Notes: generated by a model from the letters alone, not told the origin. A stretch of 64,000 nucleotides of DNA from CATOSP01 sp965237775 (GCA_965237775.1 OZ250155.1:3658001-3722000), one strand, 5' to 3'. Counted from the stretch's first letter, positions 46,701 to 56,571 are shown. A program made the numbers and translations.

Positions 46701-49700
46701 TCGCAGTCAAGGTCAGGGACGACGACGATGCGAGAGTCACCCTCTCCACGACATCCCTCACGATTGCCGAGGGGGAAGAGGGCAGGTACACGATCAAGTT
46801 GGACACGGAACCCAGCGCCGACATTGTGATAACAGTGAACAACCCCGCCAACACGGACATAACCGCGGGACCGGCGGACCTGACCTTCACACCTGCGAAC
46901 TGGAACACCCCGCAGACCGTCACCGTAGATGCGAAGGAGGACAACGACGCCCCGGACGACTCGGGAACGGTGACGCACAACATCACGACCACTGCGACGG
47001 AGTATCTTGAAAACCCGCTCCCAGACCACCCGTATCCCGCAGTCAGCGTGAGCGGCGTGAGCGTCACGGTCACCGACGCGGACGAGCCCGGGATCCTGCT
47101 GTCGCGGAACACAATCAGCTTGAACGAGGGGACCGGCGACACCTACGGGGTGAACCTCCAGACCGAGCCCACGGAGGAGACAACCGTGACCATCACGGGC
47201 CACGCGGACACCCCGCTCACCCCGGACAAGACAACCCTGATCTTCACCATCTCCGACTGGAAGACCGAACAGAGCGTCAGGATCACGGCCGCAGACGACG
47301 AAGACGCCGTGGTCCCGGAGGACATCACACTGACCCACACGGCCGCGGGCGGAGACTACGGCTCGGAGACCGCAGACCTCACGGTCAAGGTCCTAGAGGC
47401 CGACAGGGCCGGCGTAACAATCACGCCGGACGAACTCGCGATGGTGGAGAACGAGTCGAAGACCTACTCCGTCGTCCTGACCTCCAGGCCCCAGGAGAAC
47501 GTGGACGTGGACATCGCGGTGCCCGGCGGGGCCGAGATAACCACAGAGAACCAGGACAACCAGCCGGTGAGCGGCCTCACCTTCACCCCAGAGAATTGGG
47601 ACACCCCGCAGGAGGTGACCGTCAATGCGCTTGACGACACCGACGCGGTGGACGAACCGAAGGTGGTGATCGGACATGCGGCCGACACCGGGGACGGCCT
47701 GTACGCGGCGCTGGACGACCTGACCGGGGTTGCCGTCACCGTCACCGACGACGACGATGAGCGGGAGACGGCGACAACAGTCGGTTGCACTGCTGACGCG
47801 ATTTGGTGCGCGACCCTGCAACTGGCGGACTACTCCGTCGAAGATTGGGGACTGTTCAGCCTGGAGCACAACCCACACAACCCCGGCCCTCCCTCCAGCC
47901 TCAGCGACGATGAGTTCATGTACAGAAGCAGCAGACATGGCATCAGTGACATCGAAGTCAAACCGGGAGTTTTCCCAAGTGTGATACCGCGGGCGCCTTT
48001 CGCAACGCATGTGTATCCCAGGTTCTTCATTGAAGTCTGGCGTGGACAGTGGGAGATATACGAGGCGCCCAGGGAGAAGGACTACCGGGGTTGGACTCTG
48101 TATGTTGACGACATTGAACTACGGTTCAGCGAGGCGTACTGGATCAGCGGCCGCATCTTCATGTGGCAGGATCCGGCGTTCGACGACCTCTTCCATTCCT
48201 GGACGCCCTCGACCACATACCAGCTCCGGATAGAGGAAACACTGCTATCGGAACAGGCGGCGCCGGAGGAAGCGCCCGGGGCGCCACTGCATCCGCGTGC
48301 GACTCCTCGCACCCGGGGCGAACTGCGGTTGGAGTGGAACGAACCGGCCAGCGACGGGAGGTCGGAGATCACCGGCTACCTGGTCCAGTGGAAGGAACTT
48401 CAGGACAATTGGGGAACTCCGTCCGAAGTGTCGGAAGCCACTGTCCCGCGTCGTATCAGCCCCGCAACCCACTACCGTATCAGGAGGTTGAAGGTCGGCG
48501 TGGACTATGCGGTGCGCGTCTCGGCGATCAACGGAACCGGGGCGGGTCCATATTCAGACGAGGCACATGCCACCACGCAGGCAGACAGCGGGCCTCGGAT
48601 GGTCGAAACAGTGGTCGACGGCGATGCTCTGACCCTTGCATTTGACCGGGACCTTGATGAGAACTCAGTACCGGCCGCCACGGACTTCCTAGTCCTGGTC
48701 CACGGCGAATTGATCACGCCCGAGTCGGTGCTGGTATCCGGCAGGGAGGTCATACTTACCCTGAGCGACCCGGTAGTGCACATAGACGAGGTCCATGTCC
48801 TCTACGTTTCGCAGCGCGAATTTCGATCCCCTGGCATTCGCGACCGGGACGGCAACTATCACGTGTCCACTTCCTCTTACAAGGAAGTTGGAAACGACAC
48901 GGAAGTCGCATCGCTTCCACAACTAACGGCGAGCTTCGAGAACACTCCCGACTCCCACAACGGGGTTGACGGCTTCACCTTCAACGTCGCCTTCAGCGAA
49001 TCGGTCTGGGTCCGCCCCTACCCCGCGGCGGCCATGGTGGAGGTCACGAGCGGTTCGATTACCAGCGCAGGTCCGGTGGACCGCCGCACCGAGATGTGGG
49101 AGTTAACGGTCGCGCCGGACTCGGACGCCCCCGTGGAAATCACCCTGTCGGCCGAGCAATCCTGCTCGGCGTGGATTCCCTGCGCCAACGGAGAGCGGAG
49201 ACTGTCCAACACTGTGCGCCTGGTCGTCCCCTTCCTGCGGTCACAGTCCCAGAGCGGCAACTCGCCGGCGACGGGGGCGCCCGCCATCAACGGAACCCCA
49301 CGGGTCAGAGAGAGCATTACGGTTGACACCAGAGGCATTGATGACGAGGACGGTCTGACGACAGCCGTCTTCGCCTACCAGTGGATTCGCAACAATTGGA
49401 CCTCCTTTACCGAAATTGCGGGCGCCACCGGCCCCTCCTACACCCTGGTACCTGCGGACGAGGGCAGGGCCATAAAGGTCCGGGTTGCCTTCGACGACGA
49501 TGCCGGCAATCCGGAGTCCCTGACCAGCGCGGCGGTGGCAAACAACTCCTCAAGGGAGGAACTGCCGCAGCGCCCCAGGAACCTGACCGGGATGGCCAAC
49601 GAAGACGGCTCGGTCACATTGATCTGGGACGACCCGGACGATGAGACCATAACCGGCTATCAAGTACTGCGGCGGCGACCCACGGCAGGGGAGAATACAC

Positions 49701-50500
49701 TGCTGGTCTACATGGAGCACACGAGCAGCGCGGCAACCACCTACACCGACGCCAACGCGTCGGCCGACATCCGGCATGCGTACCGGGTAAAGGCGATAAA
49801 CATGGCAGGGTTGAGCAAACGTTCGAACTACGTCAACGTGACGCCTCCGGCGCCCCGGGAACCCACTCAAAACACTCCCGCCACCGGGCAACCGGCCATC
49901 AGCGGAACGGCCCGGGTGGGCGAGATGCTGACGGCGGAAACCTCCGCCATTGAGGACGAGAACGGACTGAACGACGCCACCTTCGGCTACCAGTGGCTGG
50001 CGGACGAATCGGACATCCCAGGCGCGACGAACTCCACCTACACGCTGGCCGCCGACGACCAGGGCAAGAGCATCAAGGTGCGGGTGTCCTTCACCGACGA
50101 CGCCGGTAATGAGGAGACCCTGACCAGCGAGGCGACGAATCCCGTAGCCGGTCCGCCGCCGGAACCCTTGACCGCCAGATTTGAGAACCAACCGTCCAGC
50201 CACGACGGCGAAAACGTCTTCACCTTCGAGTTGCGGTTCAGCGAACAGTTCAATCTGAGATACAAGACCCTGCGGGACCACGCCTTCACGGTCACCGGCG
50301 GAACGGTGAAGAAGGCGAAACGGATGGAGCAGGGGAGCAACATCCACTGGCGGATCACCGTGAGGCCCGATTCCAACTCCGAGGTGAGCATCGTCCTACC
50401 GGTGACCACCGATTGCGACGGGCAGGGAGCGATCTGCACCGCAGACGGCAGGGAGCTATCCAACAGGAACGAGCTGACCGTCAGTGGGCCGGGCGGGTAA
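43730..50500 (+). CDS. Giant secreted Calx-beta/FN3 surface protein (2256 aa)
   Basis: I choose ATG 43730, preceded by GGAAGGGG and followed by a signal peptide (QVLAITLAAALALAAALAI...TSAAA). Order: a cadherin-like domain (YAFPVLEGIPTSYQVGTVRA), a propeller-like region (DIWNDGDTIYAMDAANRLIK), another cadherin-like unit and an Ig-like repeat. Then come five or six Calx-beta domains (VSLSPATLSVEEGATGDMTV; PTDEVKVTLTLP; TFTPANWNTPQTVTV). A jelly-roll-like part, FN3 domains (EITGYLVQWKEL; ETITGYQVLRRR) and Ig-like repeats (NTPATGQPAISGTARVGEML) close the protein. Calx-beta domains bind calcium and suit adhesion or biofilm matrix. No anchor is visible. Confidence 0.88.
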   Translation: MRMQVLAITLAAALALAAALAISTSAAADNGMFPVPGAGEKTLAGDPQKDAWQRALLTPQASHAGKLVGVRVFYRDNAGNGQTSPDRPGRQVKNADTGLAFEKATYAFPVLEGIPTSYQVGTVRAADQEAVTYAITSQPAGSHFAVDSDGVITTSRVWDYETAGRPGPHSITITATRTSDSTTATAAVTVTIENELEAGQILTLNDIPGVTWERVEGTHFIMAKDGTGRRPEYELNVQLQCINNYTTGGNDYTDTLKIWQSGALIHYPAVLPEGNRPFTGNENPLLQSDLWNTHNLTSPTRPAGSNRPGSACEEDYTDIWNDGDTIYAMDAANRLIKAHRLEGNGSVIVRDQTRDIPVTDDHYRTAWRIQGIWADDNTVWVTSAETEPINENPHTAAYSRSTFLRDKIKDYTGMPELDQSEDHEDNQNRLYRPADKWLGDGKLWALHTQYRNAVGAVDPGENNPDSFLTCTDSGNIIRELQAAWEPDTAKTPLRTTGNEDIDRLYILSEGKHIITSIDTSACPPELVNSEYNTRNIPGRPEEPDGSGKLQEPTGISTNPGTPFMYFSFKTGEILSISKILPSVDSDDISFPENIPGGDAIGNRYDPITEGIDQNPYAWEMTGTDAGSFEHRTTGNRYFQILAKPGVDYDYETKNVYSVTLSVTDIDNDKTTQDITLNVVNLNEDIRGDVSIEGEFLVGRTLTANHENVEDPDGLDNNPEPAYQWLRNDAPISGAESKTYELIGADHGDLISAELTFTDEGSFENKLPIPGKIVNYIPVTVSLSPATLSVEEGATGDMTVTLSEAPHREVKFSITATAGEGALDDEYNYTPGELTFSGTERVKTVTFTSNEDSVDEENETVTVTVNLGTLPERVTAGTADETEVTITDNDTAGASTSRDELEIQEGENESYTVVLDSKPTDEVKVTLTLPASPELTLSDTTLTFRPANWETEQTVTVTAQQDDDSLHEPDRAVTHAVTSDDPKYGALAGWGVAVKVRDDDDARVTLSTTSLTIAEGEEGRYTIKLDTEPSADIVITVNNPANTDITAGPADLTFTPANWNTPQTVTVDAKEDNDAPDDSGTVTHNITTTATEYLENPLPDHPYPAVSVSGVSVTVTDADEPGILLSRNTISLNEGTGDTYGVNLQTEPTEETTVTITGHADTPLTPDKTTLIFTISDWKTEQSVRITAADDEDAVVPEDITLTHTAAGGDYGSETADLTVKVLEADRAGVTITPDELAMVENESKTYSVVLTSRPQENVDVDIAVPGGAEITTENQDNQPVSGLTFTPENWDTPQEVTVNALDDTDAVDEPKVVIGHAADTGDGLYAALDDLTGVAVTVTDDDDERETATTVGCTADAIWCATLQLADYSVEDWGLFSLEHNPHNPGPPSSLSDDEFMYRSSRHGISDIEVKPGVFPSVIPRAPFATHVYPRFFIEVWRGQWEIYEAPREKDYRGWTLYVDDIELRFSEAYWISGRIFMWQDPAFDDLFHSWTPSTTYQLRIEETLLSEQAAPEEAPGAPLHPRATPRTRGELRLEWNEPASDGRSEITGYLVQWKELQDNWGTPSEVSEATVPRRISPATHYRIRRLKVGVDYAVRVSAINGTGAGPYSDEAHATTQADSGPRMVETVVDGDALTLAFDRDLDENSVPAATDFLVLVHGELITPESVLVSGREVILTLSDPVVHIDEVHVLYVSQREFRSPGIRDRDGNYHVSTSSYKEVGNDTEVASLPQLTASFENTPDSHNGVDGFTFNVAFSESVWVRPYPAAAMVEVTSGSITSAGPVDRRTEMWELTVAPDSDAPVEITLSAEQSCSAWIPCANGERRLSNTVRLVVPFLRSQSQSGNSPATGAPAINGTPRVRESITVDTRGIDDEDGLTTAVFAYQWIRNNWTSFTEIAGATGPSYTLVPADEGRAIKVRVAFDDDAGNPESLTSAAVANNSSREELPQRPRNLTGMANEDGSVTLIWDDPDDETITGYQVLRRRPTAGENTLLVYMEHTSSAATTYTDANASADIRHAYRVKAINMAGLSKRSNYVNVTPPAPREPTQNTPATGQPAISGTARVGEMLTAETSAIEDENGLNDATFGYQWLADESDIPGATNSTYTLAADDQGKSIKVRVSFTDDAGNEETLTSEATNPVAGPPPEPLTARFENQPSSHDGENVFTFELRFSEQFNLRYKTLRDHAFTVTGGTVKKAKRMEQGSNIHWRITVRPDSNSEVSIVLPVTTDCDGQGAICTADGRELSNRNELTVSGPGG

Positions 50501-50676
50501 CCCAGAACATACAAAGGCCCAGGACCGCAGGATGCCCAAAACAGGTCAGATTCCCCCGGAATGGACTCAGAAAACTCCACCTGAGGCGGAGACACGCAGA
50601 CAATCCCGCCCGAGGGCACGGGCGGGCCACCGCCGGTAGCGGGGCGCCGACAGACAACGCCGGTGGGAGGGACCGG

Positions 50677-51081
50677 ATGGACCATAACCGGGCAGCTTCC
50701 CACATCCGAGTGTTCACAGGCGATGCCCTGACGGCCGGCCACCAGGCCGAGTCCATCCGGCGGTTTGCGGACGCCCTGGACATGACCATCGTCCGGAAAT
50801 ACGAGGACGAGGAGCACGGCCGGGTCCCAGGCGGCCGGCCCCAGTTCCGGCGGATGATGGACGAGGCCAGGCCGGAAAGCAGACCCTTCGGCGTTGTCAT
50901 CGTGTACGACCGCTGGCCGTTCGCCGCGGGCGCGGCCGGCCTGTGGAAGTACGCGAGGGAGCTCCAGGACGCCGGGGTGGAGCTGCTCTGGGTGTGGAAC
51001 AAGCCGCCAAGGAGCGCCGCAGGGACCCGGCGTTCCGGCGGAGGAGGGCGACCTGAGGGCCCAGGGCCCGGCGCCGGCTGA
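50677..51081 (+). CDS. Serine-recombinase catalytic-domain protein lacking the nucleophile
   Basis: ATG 50677 has a strong GGGAGGG site. The 134 residues follow a resolvase N-terminal domain: HIRVFTGDALTAGHQAESIR, MTIVRKYEDEEHGRVPGGRP, QFRRMMDEA, VVIVYDRWPFAAGAAGLWKY, ARELQDAGVELLWVW. At the Y-A-R-V-S site the sequence is I-R-V-F-T, so Phe (~13) replaces the catalytic Ser. The Arg-rich SRFAR-type motif is also eroded (DRWPFAAG). There is no zinc or coiled-coil domain; the tail is Gly/Pro-rich. It may regulate or compete with the element's integrase, or be a relic. The intact frame and strong ribosome site favour a working gene. Confidence 0.6.
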   Translation: MDHNRAASHIRVFTGDALTAGHQAESIRRFADALDMTIVRKYEDEEHGRVPGGRPQFRRMMDEARPESRPFGVVIVYDRWPFAAGAAGLWKYARELQDAGVELLWVWNKPPRSAAGTRRSGGGGRPEGPGPGAG

Positions 51082-51227
51082 CCCTCCTGCAACCTGGCCG
51101 CCAACCCAGCCCAACTCCAGGGCTGAGCAACCGGCTCCATTCAACACACCACCCAGGCCACATCAGGAACCCTCCCTGCACCGCAGAGACGGACGGCCCC
51201 GTCACCCGCGCCCTGATAACAACCGGT

Positions 51228-51447
51228 CCTTCCCTGCCCTCCGGCCCGGGGAGACTAATCCGCCGGAACGGGAGAAGAAGTCGGCCATGCAGACGAACGG
51301 CACAGGCGGAGGCCACCAGCACGAGGTCTCGGAAAAGCGACTGGTACCCGGCACCTTCCCGTGCCGGCTCGACATGGAGATCTGCGCCTGCGGAGCAAAA
51401 CGGTGGGTGGACCTCCAGGGCAACGTGGCCACCCCGTGGCAGTTCTC
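51228..51447 (+). repeat. ~220-bp duplicated segment, copy 1
   Basis: A leader (CTTCCCTGCCCTCCGGCCCG...) and the first ~55 codons of a small gene match 58730-58948 at roughly nine bases in ten. Both leaders and coding parts are conserved, so the unit duplicated as a whole. Confidence 0.75.
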
Positions 51448-51475
51448 TCCATTTCGGCGGGGCACAAACAACTGA
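51287..51475 (+). CDS. Small CxC-motif protein (paralogue A, 62 aa)
   Basis: From ATG 51287 the protein reads HQHEVSEKRLVPGTFPCRLD, MEICACGAKRWVDLQG and ATPWQFS. One Cys (FPC) plus C-A-C and nearby His residues could bind zinc. The paralogue at 58788 keeps these residues. The start is preceded by GAGAAGAAG. It follows the recombinase-like gene. Function unknown; the two copies and their conserved leaders suggest a regulated element gene. Confidence 0.6.
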   Translation: MQTNGTGGGHQHEVSEKRLVPGTFPCRLDMEICACGAKRWVDLQGNVATPWQFSPFRRGTNN

Positions 51476-52070
51476 GCAGGCCTAACCTCCGCCGGATGCC
51501 CTCAGGCCGCTGCCAGTTCGACAGCGGCCTCTTCGTTTACTCAACCAGAACTGCAGGAGTAATTGGGCTGACGCTCACACTGCGCCAGCCGGACAGGTAA
51601 ACCCTGTTACCAAGCTACGGCCCAACCCAAGTGCTAGCATGGCACGAATTCCACGAGCCGGGGACGAACCCTCAAGACAACCTCCTCCAACTCGACGATA
51701 ATATACGAGTATCGGCTACGGGAGGGTGATGCCCCATGTTTGTCCAGTGGTAGGTACATCAGGATCCACGACGACGGTTATGGAGAGCCCGCATAGCACT
51801 CCTCCACCTTGGTTTTGGGAATGGAAGCGGAGAAGTTGGCCCAAGCCCACCACGCCCGGGGCTGACGCAGCTACAGGCCGCAAAGACCGCCCGCATCTGC
51901 TTGAGCACGACTACGCACTACGAGAGCGGGGCGGAAAACTGGACAGGAGCCACGCGACCAGCCAACACCCCGGGAGTACCGCAGATTGACCCGTACCACA
52001 ACCACGTTTAAGATGCTGCCAGCGTAGGCGCGTGCCTGCAGCGCGATCACACCGAGAACGGAAAGCCCGA
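51476..52070. other. 600-bp stretch without a clear gene
   Basis: Short frames (e.g. RYIRIHDDGYGEPA then stop; HLLEHDYALRERGGKLDRSH) hint at a decayed gene near 51740-51990, but no family can be named. Confidence 0.4.
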
Positions 52071-52592
52071 ATGACGGACGATACCCTATTAGCCGACACG
52101 GACCGGGAGGAGACCCTATCCTGGGCATATGTGCGGGCTATTGCAGGATTCGCCGGATACAGCATCTCAGAGGAAAACTATGACCGTGACGGTATAGATC
52201 TCCGCATCCACGCCGGCGGTTACATGAACCCCGCCATAGGGATACAACTGAAGGCCACGACACGTCTGGGCGGGGTACGCCCGGACGGCTCCTACCGTTA
52301 CTCCCTGAAAATCGACAACTACCGCCGACTCATCAGACCTTCGCAGGTTCCCAGATACCTGGTCGTGCTGGCCCTGCCGGAGGACACGCTGGAGTGGCTG
52401 AGCGTCTCGGACGAAGAACTCGTGATGCGACGATGCGGCTACTGGGTTTCCCTCCTGGGGAAAGAACCAAGCGCCAATCGGTCGACCGTGACGGTCAACA
52501 TTCCTGCGATCAACCGGTTAGACATGGACTCCCTGAAAAAACTGCTGGAGGACTCAAGGACACTGGCACAACCGGACAAGGAAAAAGAGTGA
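52071..52592 (+). CDS. DUF4365-type nuclease-fold protein
   Basis: This 173-residue protein starts at ATG 52071 (GGAAAG upstream). It reads SWAYVRAIAGFAGYSISEEN, YDRDGIDLRIHAGGY and AIGIQLKATTRLGG. The Glu...Asp...Q-x-K arrangement (E of SEEN, D of GIDL, QLK) is the DUF4365 signature, a PD-(D/E)xK relative. The middle (VPRYLVVLALPEDTLEWLSV) is also typical. Its TGA stop overlaps the next ATG (TGATG), so the pair is translationally coupled. DUF4365 proteins often occur in defence islands; a restriction-type role is inferred, not shown. Confidence 0.8.
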   Translation: MTDDTLLADTDREETLSWAYVRAIAGFAGYSISEENYDRDGIDLRIHAGGYMNPAIGIQLKATTRLGGVRPDGSYRYSLKIDNYRRLIRPSQVPRYLVVLALPEDTLEWLSVSDEELVMRRCGYWVSLLGKEPSANRSTVTVNIPAINRLDMDSLKKLLEDSRTLAQPDKEKE

Positions 52593-53770
52593 TGGCAACA
52601 AACAGGCTCGACGACCGTTCTCCCCTACGGAGTATAAGCCCCATCGCCCTCTCCTCTTACGCGCGCTCCGAAGGGTGGACCAAGTCAGGTACCTACTGGC
52701 AGTACTCCGACGTGTACTTCGGTAAGGACAGACCGGAAATCATAGTGCCCCGCACCGACGTGATCGACGACTATGCCATGATCGTGTCTGACCTCATATC
52801 AAAGTTCGCAGAGGCCCTAGGACGAGATGAGAGGTCGATCCACCGGGACCTCACCCTGGCAGACCGAGACGTGATGAGAGTAAGGGCCCTGGAGGCAGAT
52901 CAGGACAGCCTAGCCTTCGAGAGCACCCACGCGCTCCTGGACGGCACCAGGTGGATGCTGATAGCAGCCGCCAAGTCACTGGAGGACAACCGACCGGTCC
53001 ACAGGCCCCAAGTGAGCGGTGACGTAAGCAATTACCTCAACCGCCTGCGCGTCGGGCACACCGAGGGAGGCAGCTTTTCGCTGATTCTGATATCGCCAGC
53101 CGTTTCCCCTAGACTCGACCAGCCCCTGATGGAATACCTGGAACCAGAGGACACGGTCCCAAGAGAACGCAGGGTGGCCCAGCGGCTGTCCGAGTCCCTG
53201 TTTGCCGTGCGCTCGGCCGCGGAATCAGCCGTCAGCGGGAACGACACCCCGTTCGAAGGGGCGGTAGAAGCAGGAGTCAGCGCCAACCTATGTGAGGCAG
53301 TAGCCAGCCTTGTTGAAAGCGTCTGCCCCTTCGACGTGTCGTTCAACTGGGCAATGACGCGCCCCACCCAGGCGCAACGCGGCCCCGTGGCGTTTTCCCG
53401 GGGAGACCTCCCGATTCTGCAGGAGGCGGCAAGGAATTTCCGTTCACAGACACCGGACTATGGGAGAACACTCTATGGGTTCATCTACAGGATGGCCCGT
53501 CCCTGGGAGGTCATCGAGGGCACCGTGGGACTACGGACCCACATATCGGGGATACCACGCACGGTCACGGCCGTGCTAAACCGCCATGATTACGGCAGGG
53601 CAATTGAAGCACACCAGTCAGGAGCAATGGTCTCCTTGGAAGGAGACCTGATACGAACCGGGCAAAGCCTGCACCTGCAGAATGCCCGGCTAGTGCAGGT
53701 GACGCAGGCTCCGCTTATGACAGAGCCGGAGGCCGATAGGGGAAACACGGAGGAGCCTGACGGGGGCTAG
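52592..53770 (+). CDS. Uncharacterised partner of the DUF4365 protein (392 aa)
   Basis: It starts at ATG 52592, overlapping the upstream stop by one base. No signal or membrane segment is present. Recognisable stretches are ALSSYARSEGWTKSGTYWQY, DVYFGKDRPEIIVPRTDVI, FESTHALLDGTRWMLIAAAK and SFNWAMTRP. The C-terminal quarter (YGFIYRMARPWEVIEGTVGL, RTVTAVLNRHDYGRAIEAH) is probably a small β-domain. I know no named family. The fixed coupling to a nuclease-fold protein suggests a sensor, specificity or antitoxin-like partner. Confidence 0.75.
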   Translation: MATNRLDDRSPLRSISPIALSSYARSEGWTKSGTYWQYSDVYFGKDRPEIIVPRTDVIDDYAMIVSDLISKFAEALGRDERSIHRDLTLADRDVMRVRALEADQDSLAFESTHALLDGTRWMLIAAAKSLEDNRPVHRPQVSGDVSNYLNRLRVGHTEGGSFSLILISPAVSPRLDQPLMEYLEPEDTVPRERRVAQRLSESLFAVRSAAESAVSGNDTPFEGAVEAGVSANLCEAVASLVESVCPFDVSFNWAMTRPTQAQRGPVAFSRGDLPILQEAARNFRSQTPDYGRTLYGFIYRMARPWEVIEGTVGLRTHISGIPRTVTAVLNRHDYGRAIEAHQSGAMVSLEGDLIRTGQSLHLQNARLVQVTQAPLMTEPEADRGNTEEPDGG

Positions 53771-53959
53771 ATACTGGGATACGTCCGGTGCCGGCGCACC
53801 TACTCGAGACGTTTCACGGCCACGGGACCGATCCGTGAGCTGGGGGCCCGATAGTCCAACCGGCGTCCCACATCGTCGGTCGTGGTCGCGACCTCGAGGC
53901 GCGTCACCCTAGCCTGGAGGAGATGCAGGTTGTATTCCGGCGTTGGCGCCTGGACTTAA

Positions 53960-54186
53960 TCGGATTACGGGTGCATGGCACCACCAAGCGCCTACCGCTG
54001 TAGGTCTCCATGGATGAGGAACGCCATGCCCTGTCCCCTTGGGATGGCGAGCCCTACGAGGTGACCGACTGGCGCGCCGCCAAGCTCCATCCCGACCACC
54101 ACGTGGCCTGTCAGTACGGCCTCTACAGGGTCTCGAGGTTCAACCCGACCAGCGCCGGCATTCAGGCCCAGATTGACGTATCCTAG
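53960..54186 (+). pseudogene. IS21 IstA transposase C-terminal remnant
   Basis: The sequence reads GLRVHGTTKRLPL-stop-VSMDEERHALSPWDGEPYEV, then TDWRAAKLHPDHHVACQYGL and YRVSRFNP. This is the conserved IstA segment (PWDGEPYEV...KVHPDHH...LYSVP). A TAG interrupts it and a stop ends it; no istB lies nearby. Confidence 0.75.
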
Positions 54187-54265
54187 AAATTTGGCCGGAA
54201 ACCCCGGCTGATTGGGCGGCGGGTTATACTCCGGGCCATCCGAGTTAGCGGTTTGGAGCGAGACG

Positions 54266-55905
54266 ATGCTGGGAGAGCGATCGGATCAGCGGGGCCTGTG
54301 GGAAGCGGACCGGTTATATCTGAACCTGGTGGGCCGGGACACCTTCTACGGTCTGTTGGCATCGTTGCGAGGCAAGTTGTTCCGCGACGCCGACTTCGCC
54401 GAGTTCTACTGCCTGGACAATGGACGCGCCAGCCTGCCGCCCAACCTGCTGGCCACGGCGCTGTTGTTGCAGGCCCATGACAAGGTTAGCGACGCGGAGG
54501 CCAAGGCCCGGGCCGACTTTGACCTCCGGTGGAAGGTGGCCCTGGGGATTGAGATTGAGGATCGTCCCTTTGCCAAGAGCACGCTGCAGGTGTTCCGAGC
54601 CCAGTTGATCCTGCACGACAAGGTTCGTGAGGTGTTTGAGCAGAGCCTGCGCCTGGACCGGGAGGCGGGCTACCTGAAGCGTGGGCGAGGGATTAGAGTG
54701 GCACTGGACACGACGTACATCCTGGGTCGTGGCGCGGTGAATGACCCCTACAATCTGCTGGCGGACGGCATCGTCAAGCTGATGGGGGCGCTGGCAGGTG
54801 TGGAGGGTGTCGCCTCCGGCAATGGGCTGAGGCCCACGGTTATAAACGCTACGTGGGCAACAGCGTGAAAGGTGAGGCGGGCATTGACTGGTCAGACCGG
54901 CGGGCGCGGCGGAAACTGCTTGGGGAGATTGTGGCCGACGCGGACCGGATACTGGAATTGGCCCGGCAGTCCCAGAATGGGCTACCCGCCGACAGTACAC
55001 AGAGGCGGACGATAGTTGACGGGGCGGAGTTGCTGGGGCAATTGCTGCTCCAAAATGTGAAGCGCGGCAAGGTAGGCGATGGCGACGGTGATGGCGATGT
55101 CGATGCTGACGGCAGTGTGAGCCTGAAGGACGGGGTGAGCAAGGACCGGATCGTGTCCGTACATGATCCGGAGATGCGCCATGGCCACAAGAGCAGCCGA
55201 CGGCGCTTTGACGGGCACAAGGCCACCGTGGTGGTGGACACCGGCACCCAGTTGATCACGGCGGTGGACGTTCTGCCGGGCAACGCTTGGGACAGCACGG
55301 GCGCCCTGGAACTGGTGGAGGAGAGCGGGGCCAGCGCGGGCGTGCCGGTGGTGGAAGCCGTGGGCGACGCCGCCTACGGGGACGGCGGCACCCGACAGAC
55401 CTTCGCCGACGCGGGGCGGATCCTGGTGGCCCGTGTGCCGGGCCGGCCCAATCGCAAGCACTTCCCCAAGGAAGACTTCGTTATCGACCTGGCGGCGGAC
55501 ACCTGCACCTACCCGGCGGGACAGGTTACCCACACCATTGTCCCCGTGGGGAAACGTACCGACCGGACGGGCCGGGTTCATCGCCTGCAGGCTTTCCAAT
55601 TCGACGGAGCGGTGTGTGGAGTCTGTCCGCTGCGGTCGCAATGCATTGCGGCCAAAGGGCGCAGAGGGCGGCGGGCGCAAATCCATCCCCAGGAAGCCCT
55701 GCTGCAGCACGCGCGCTTTGCAGCGGAGCGCCGACTATGACGAGTATCGCCAGCGGCGGGTGATGGCGGAACATCGCCTGGCCCGCCTGGTCCAGTTGGG
55801 CATGCGCCAGGCAAGATACTTCGGCCGCGTCAAAACCAAGTTCCAGCTCTACCTGGCCGCCACCGTGGCCAACCTGACCCTGTTGGTGGACCAAACAGGT
55901 CTGAC
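54266..55905 (+). pseudogene. IS1182-type DDE transposase with two frameshifts
   Basis: From ATG 54266: GLWEADRLYLNLVGRDTFYG, NGRASLPPNLLATALLLQAH and GIRVALDTTYILGRGAVNDP (first catalytic Asp). The frame shifts near 54840 into GIDWSDRRARRKLLGEIVAD, MRHGHKSSRRRFDGHKATVV, EAVGDAAYGDGGTRQTFADA (second Asp) and CGVCPLRSQC. It shifts again near 55720 into RQRRVMAEHRLARLVQLGMR and ARYFGRVKTKFQLYLAATVA (Glu region). An Asp/Gly/Val run (DGDGDGDVDADG) near 55080 looks like a small expansion. Otherwise well preserved, so loss was recent. Confidence 0.85.
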
Positions 55906-56049
55906 CGGCAATCCTGACCCCGACCTTGCTGCGTTCACCATCGTCGCCGATGTTGAGGCCGATGGTGGCGGCGGTCAGCGTGGCAACCTGATCGGTACCC
56001 TGATCTACATCACATTGGCTTTGCAGACGATATCACCCTTTCCGGCTGA

Positions 56050-56571
56050 ATTTCTAGGTGCCTACGACTTCCTGGTACAGAGGGGTGTGCCGCCTGAGCG
56101 CATCGGCGTGTTGGGCTGGTCCATGCGGGGCGCTGCGTCCCTGCTGGCTGCCGCCGAAGAGCCCGCTATCCGGGCCATGGTTGCGGACAGCGCTTTCGCC
56201 GATGTGCGGGACATGATAGCCCAGGAAACCGCCCGTTCCACGGTTTTTTCCCAGTGGGTCGTGCCGGTGTTCATTCCGGGCATGTCCGTTATGTCCAAAG
56301 TTCTTTACGGCATCAACGTCGGCGCGGTGTACCGGAGGAGGCCGCCGCAGTTCTCGGGTATCCCATCCTGGTAATCCACGGTGAGGCGGACAGCCGCATT
56401 CCCGTAGAGCAGAGCGTTCGCATACACGCCCCCGCTCCGGCGGGCAGGGGGCTTTGGCTGATTCCGGGTTCCGACCACGCCAACGCCTTCCTTGACGCGC
56501 CAGACGAGTACGTGGAGCGGATCGACGGCTACTTTCGTGACCAGTTCGCCAGCAATACGCCGGACATGTGA
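56050..56571 (+). pseudogene. Alpha/beta-hydrolase fragment
   Basis: The text runs GAYDFLVQRGVPPERIGVLG then WSMRGAASLLAAAEEP, a nucleophile elbow G-x-S-x-G with the last Gly changed to Arg. DSAFADVRDM follows, then a frameshift near 56325. It resumes EEAAAVLGYPILVIHGEADS, GLWLIPGSDHANAFLDAPDE and YVERIDGYF (Asp and His present). The N-terminal third is missing next to the IS1182 end, so the IS probably truncated it. Confidence 0.7.

Noticed and set aside
56428..56451. Fourth copy of the 23-bp hairpin in the hydrolase fragment
   Set aside because: The sequence is only loosely similar and fits the normal length of the hydrolase loop, so no insertion is needed.
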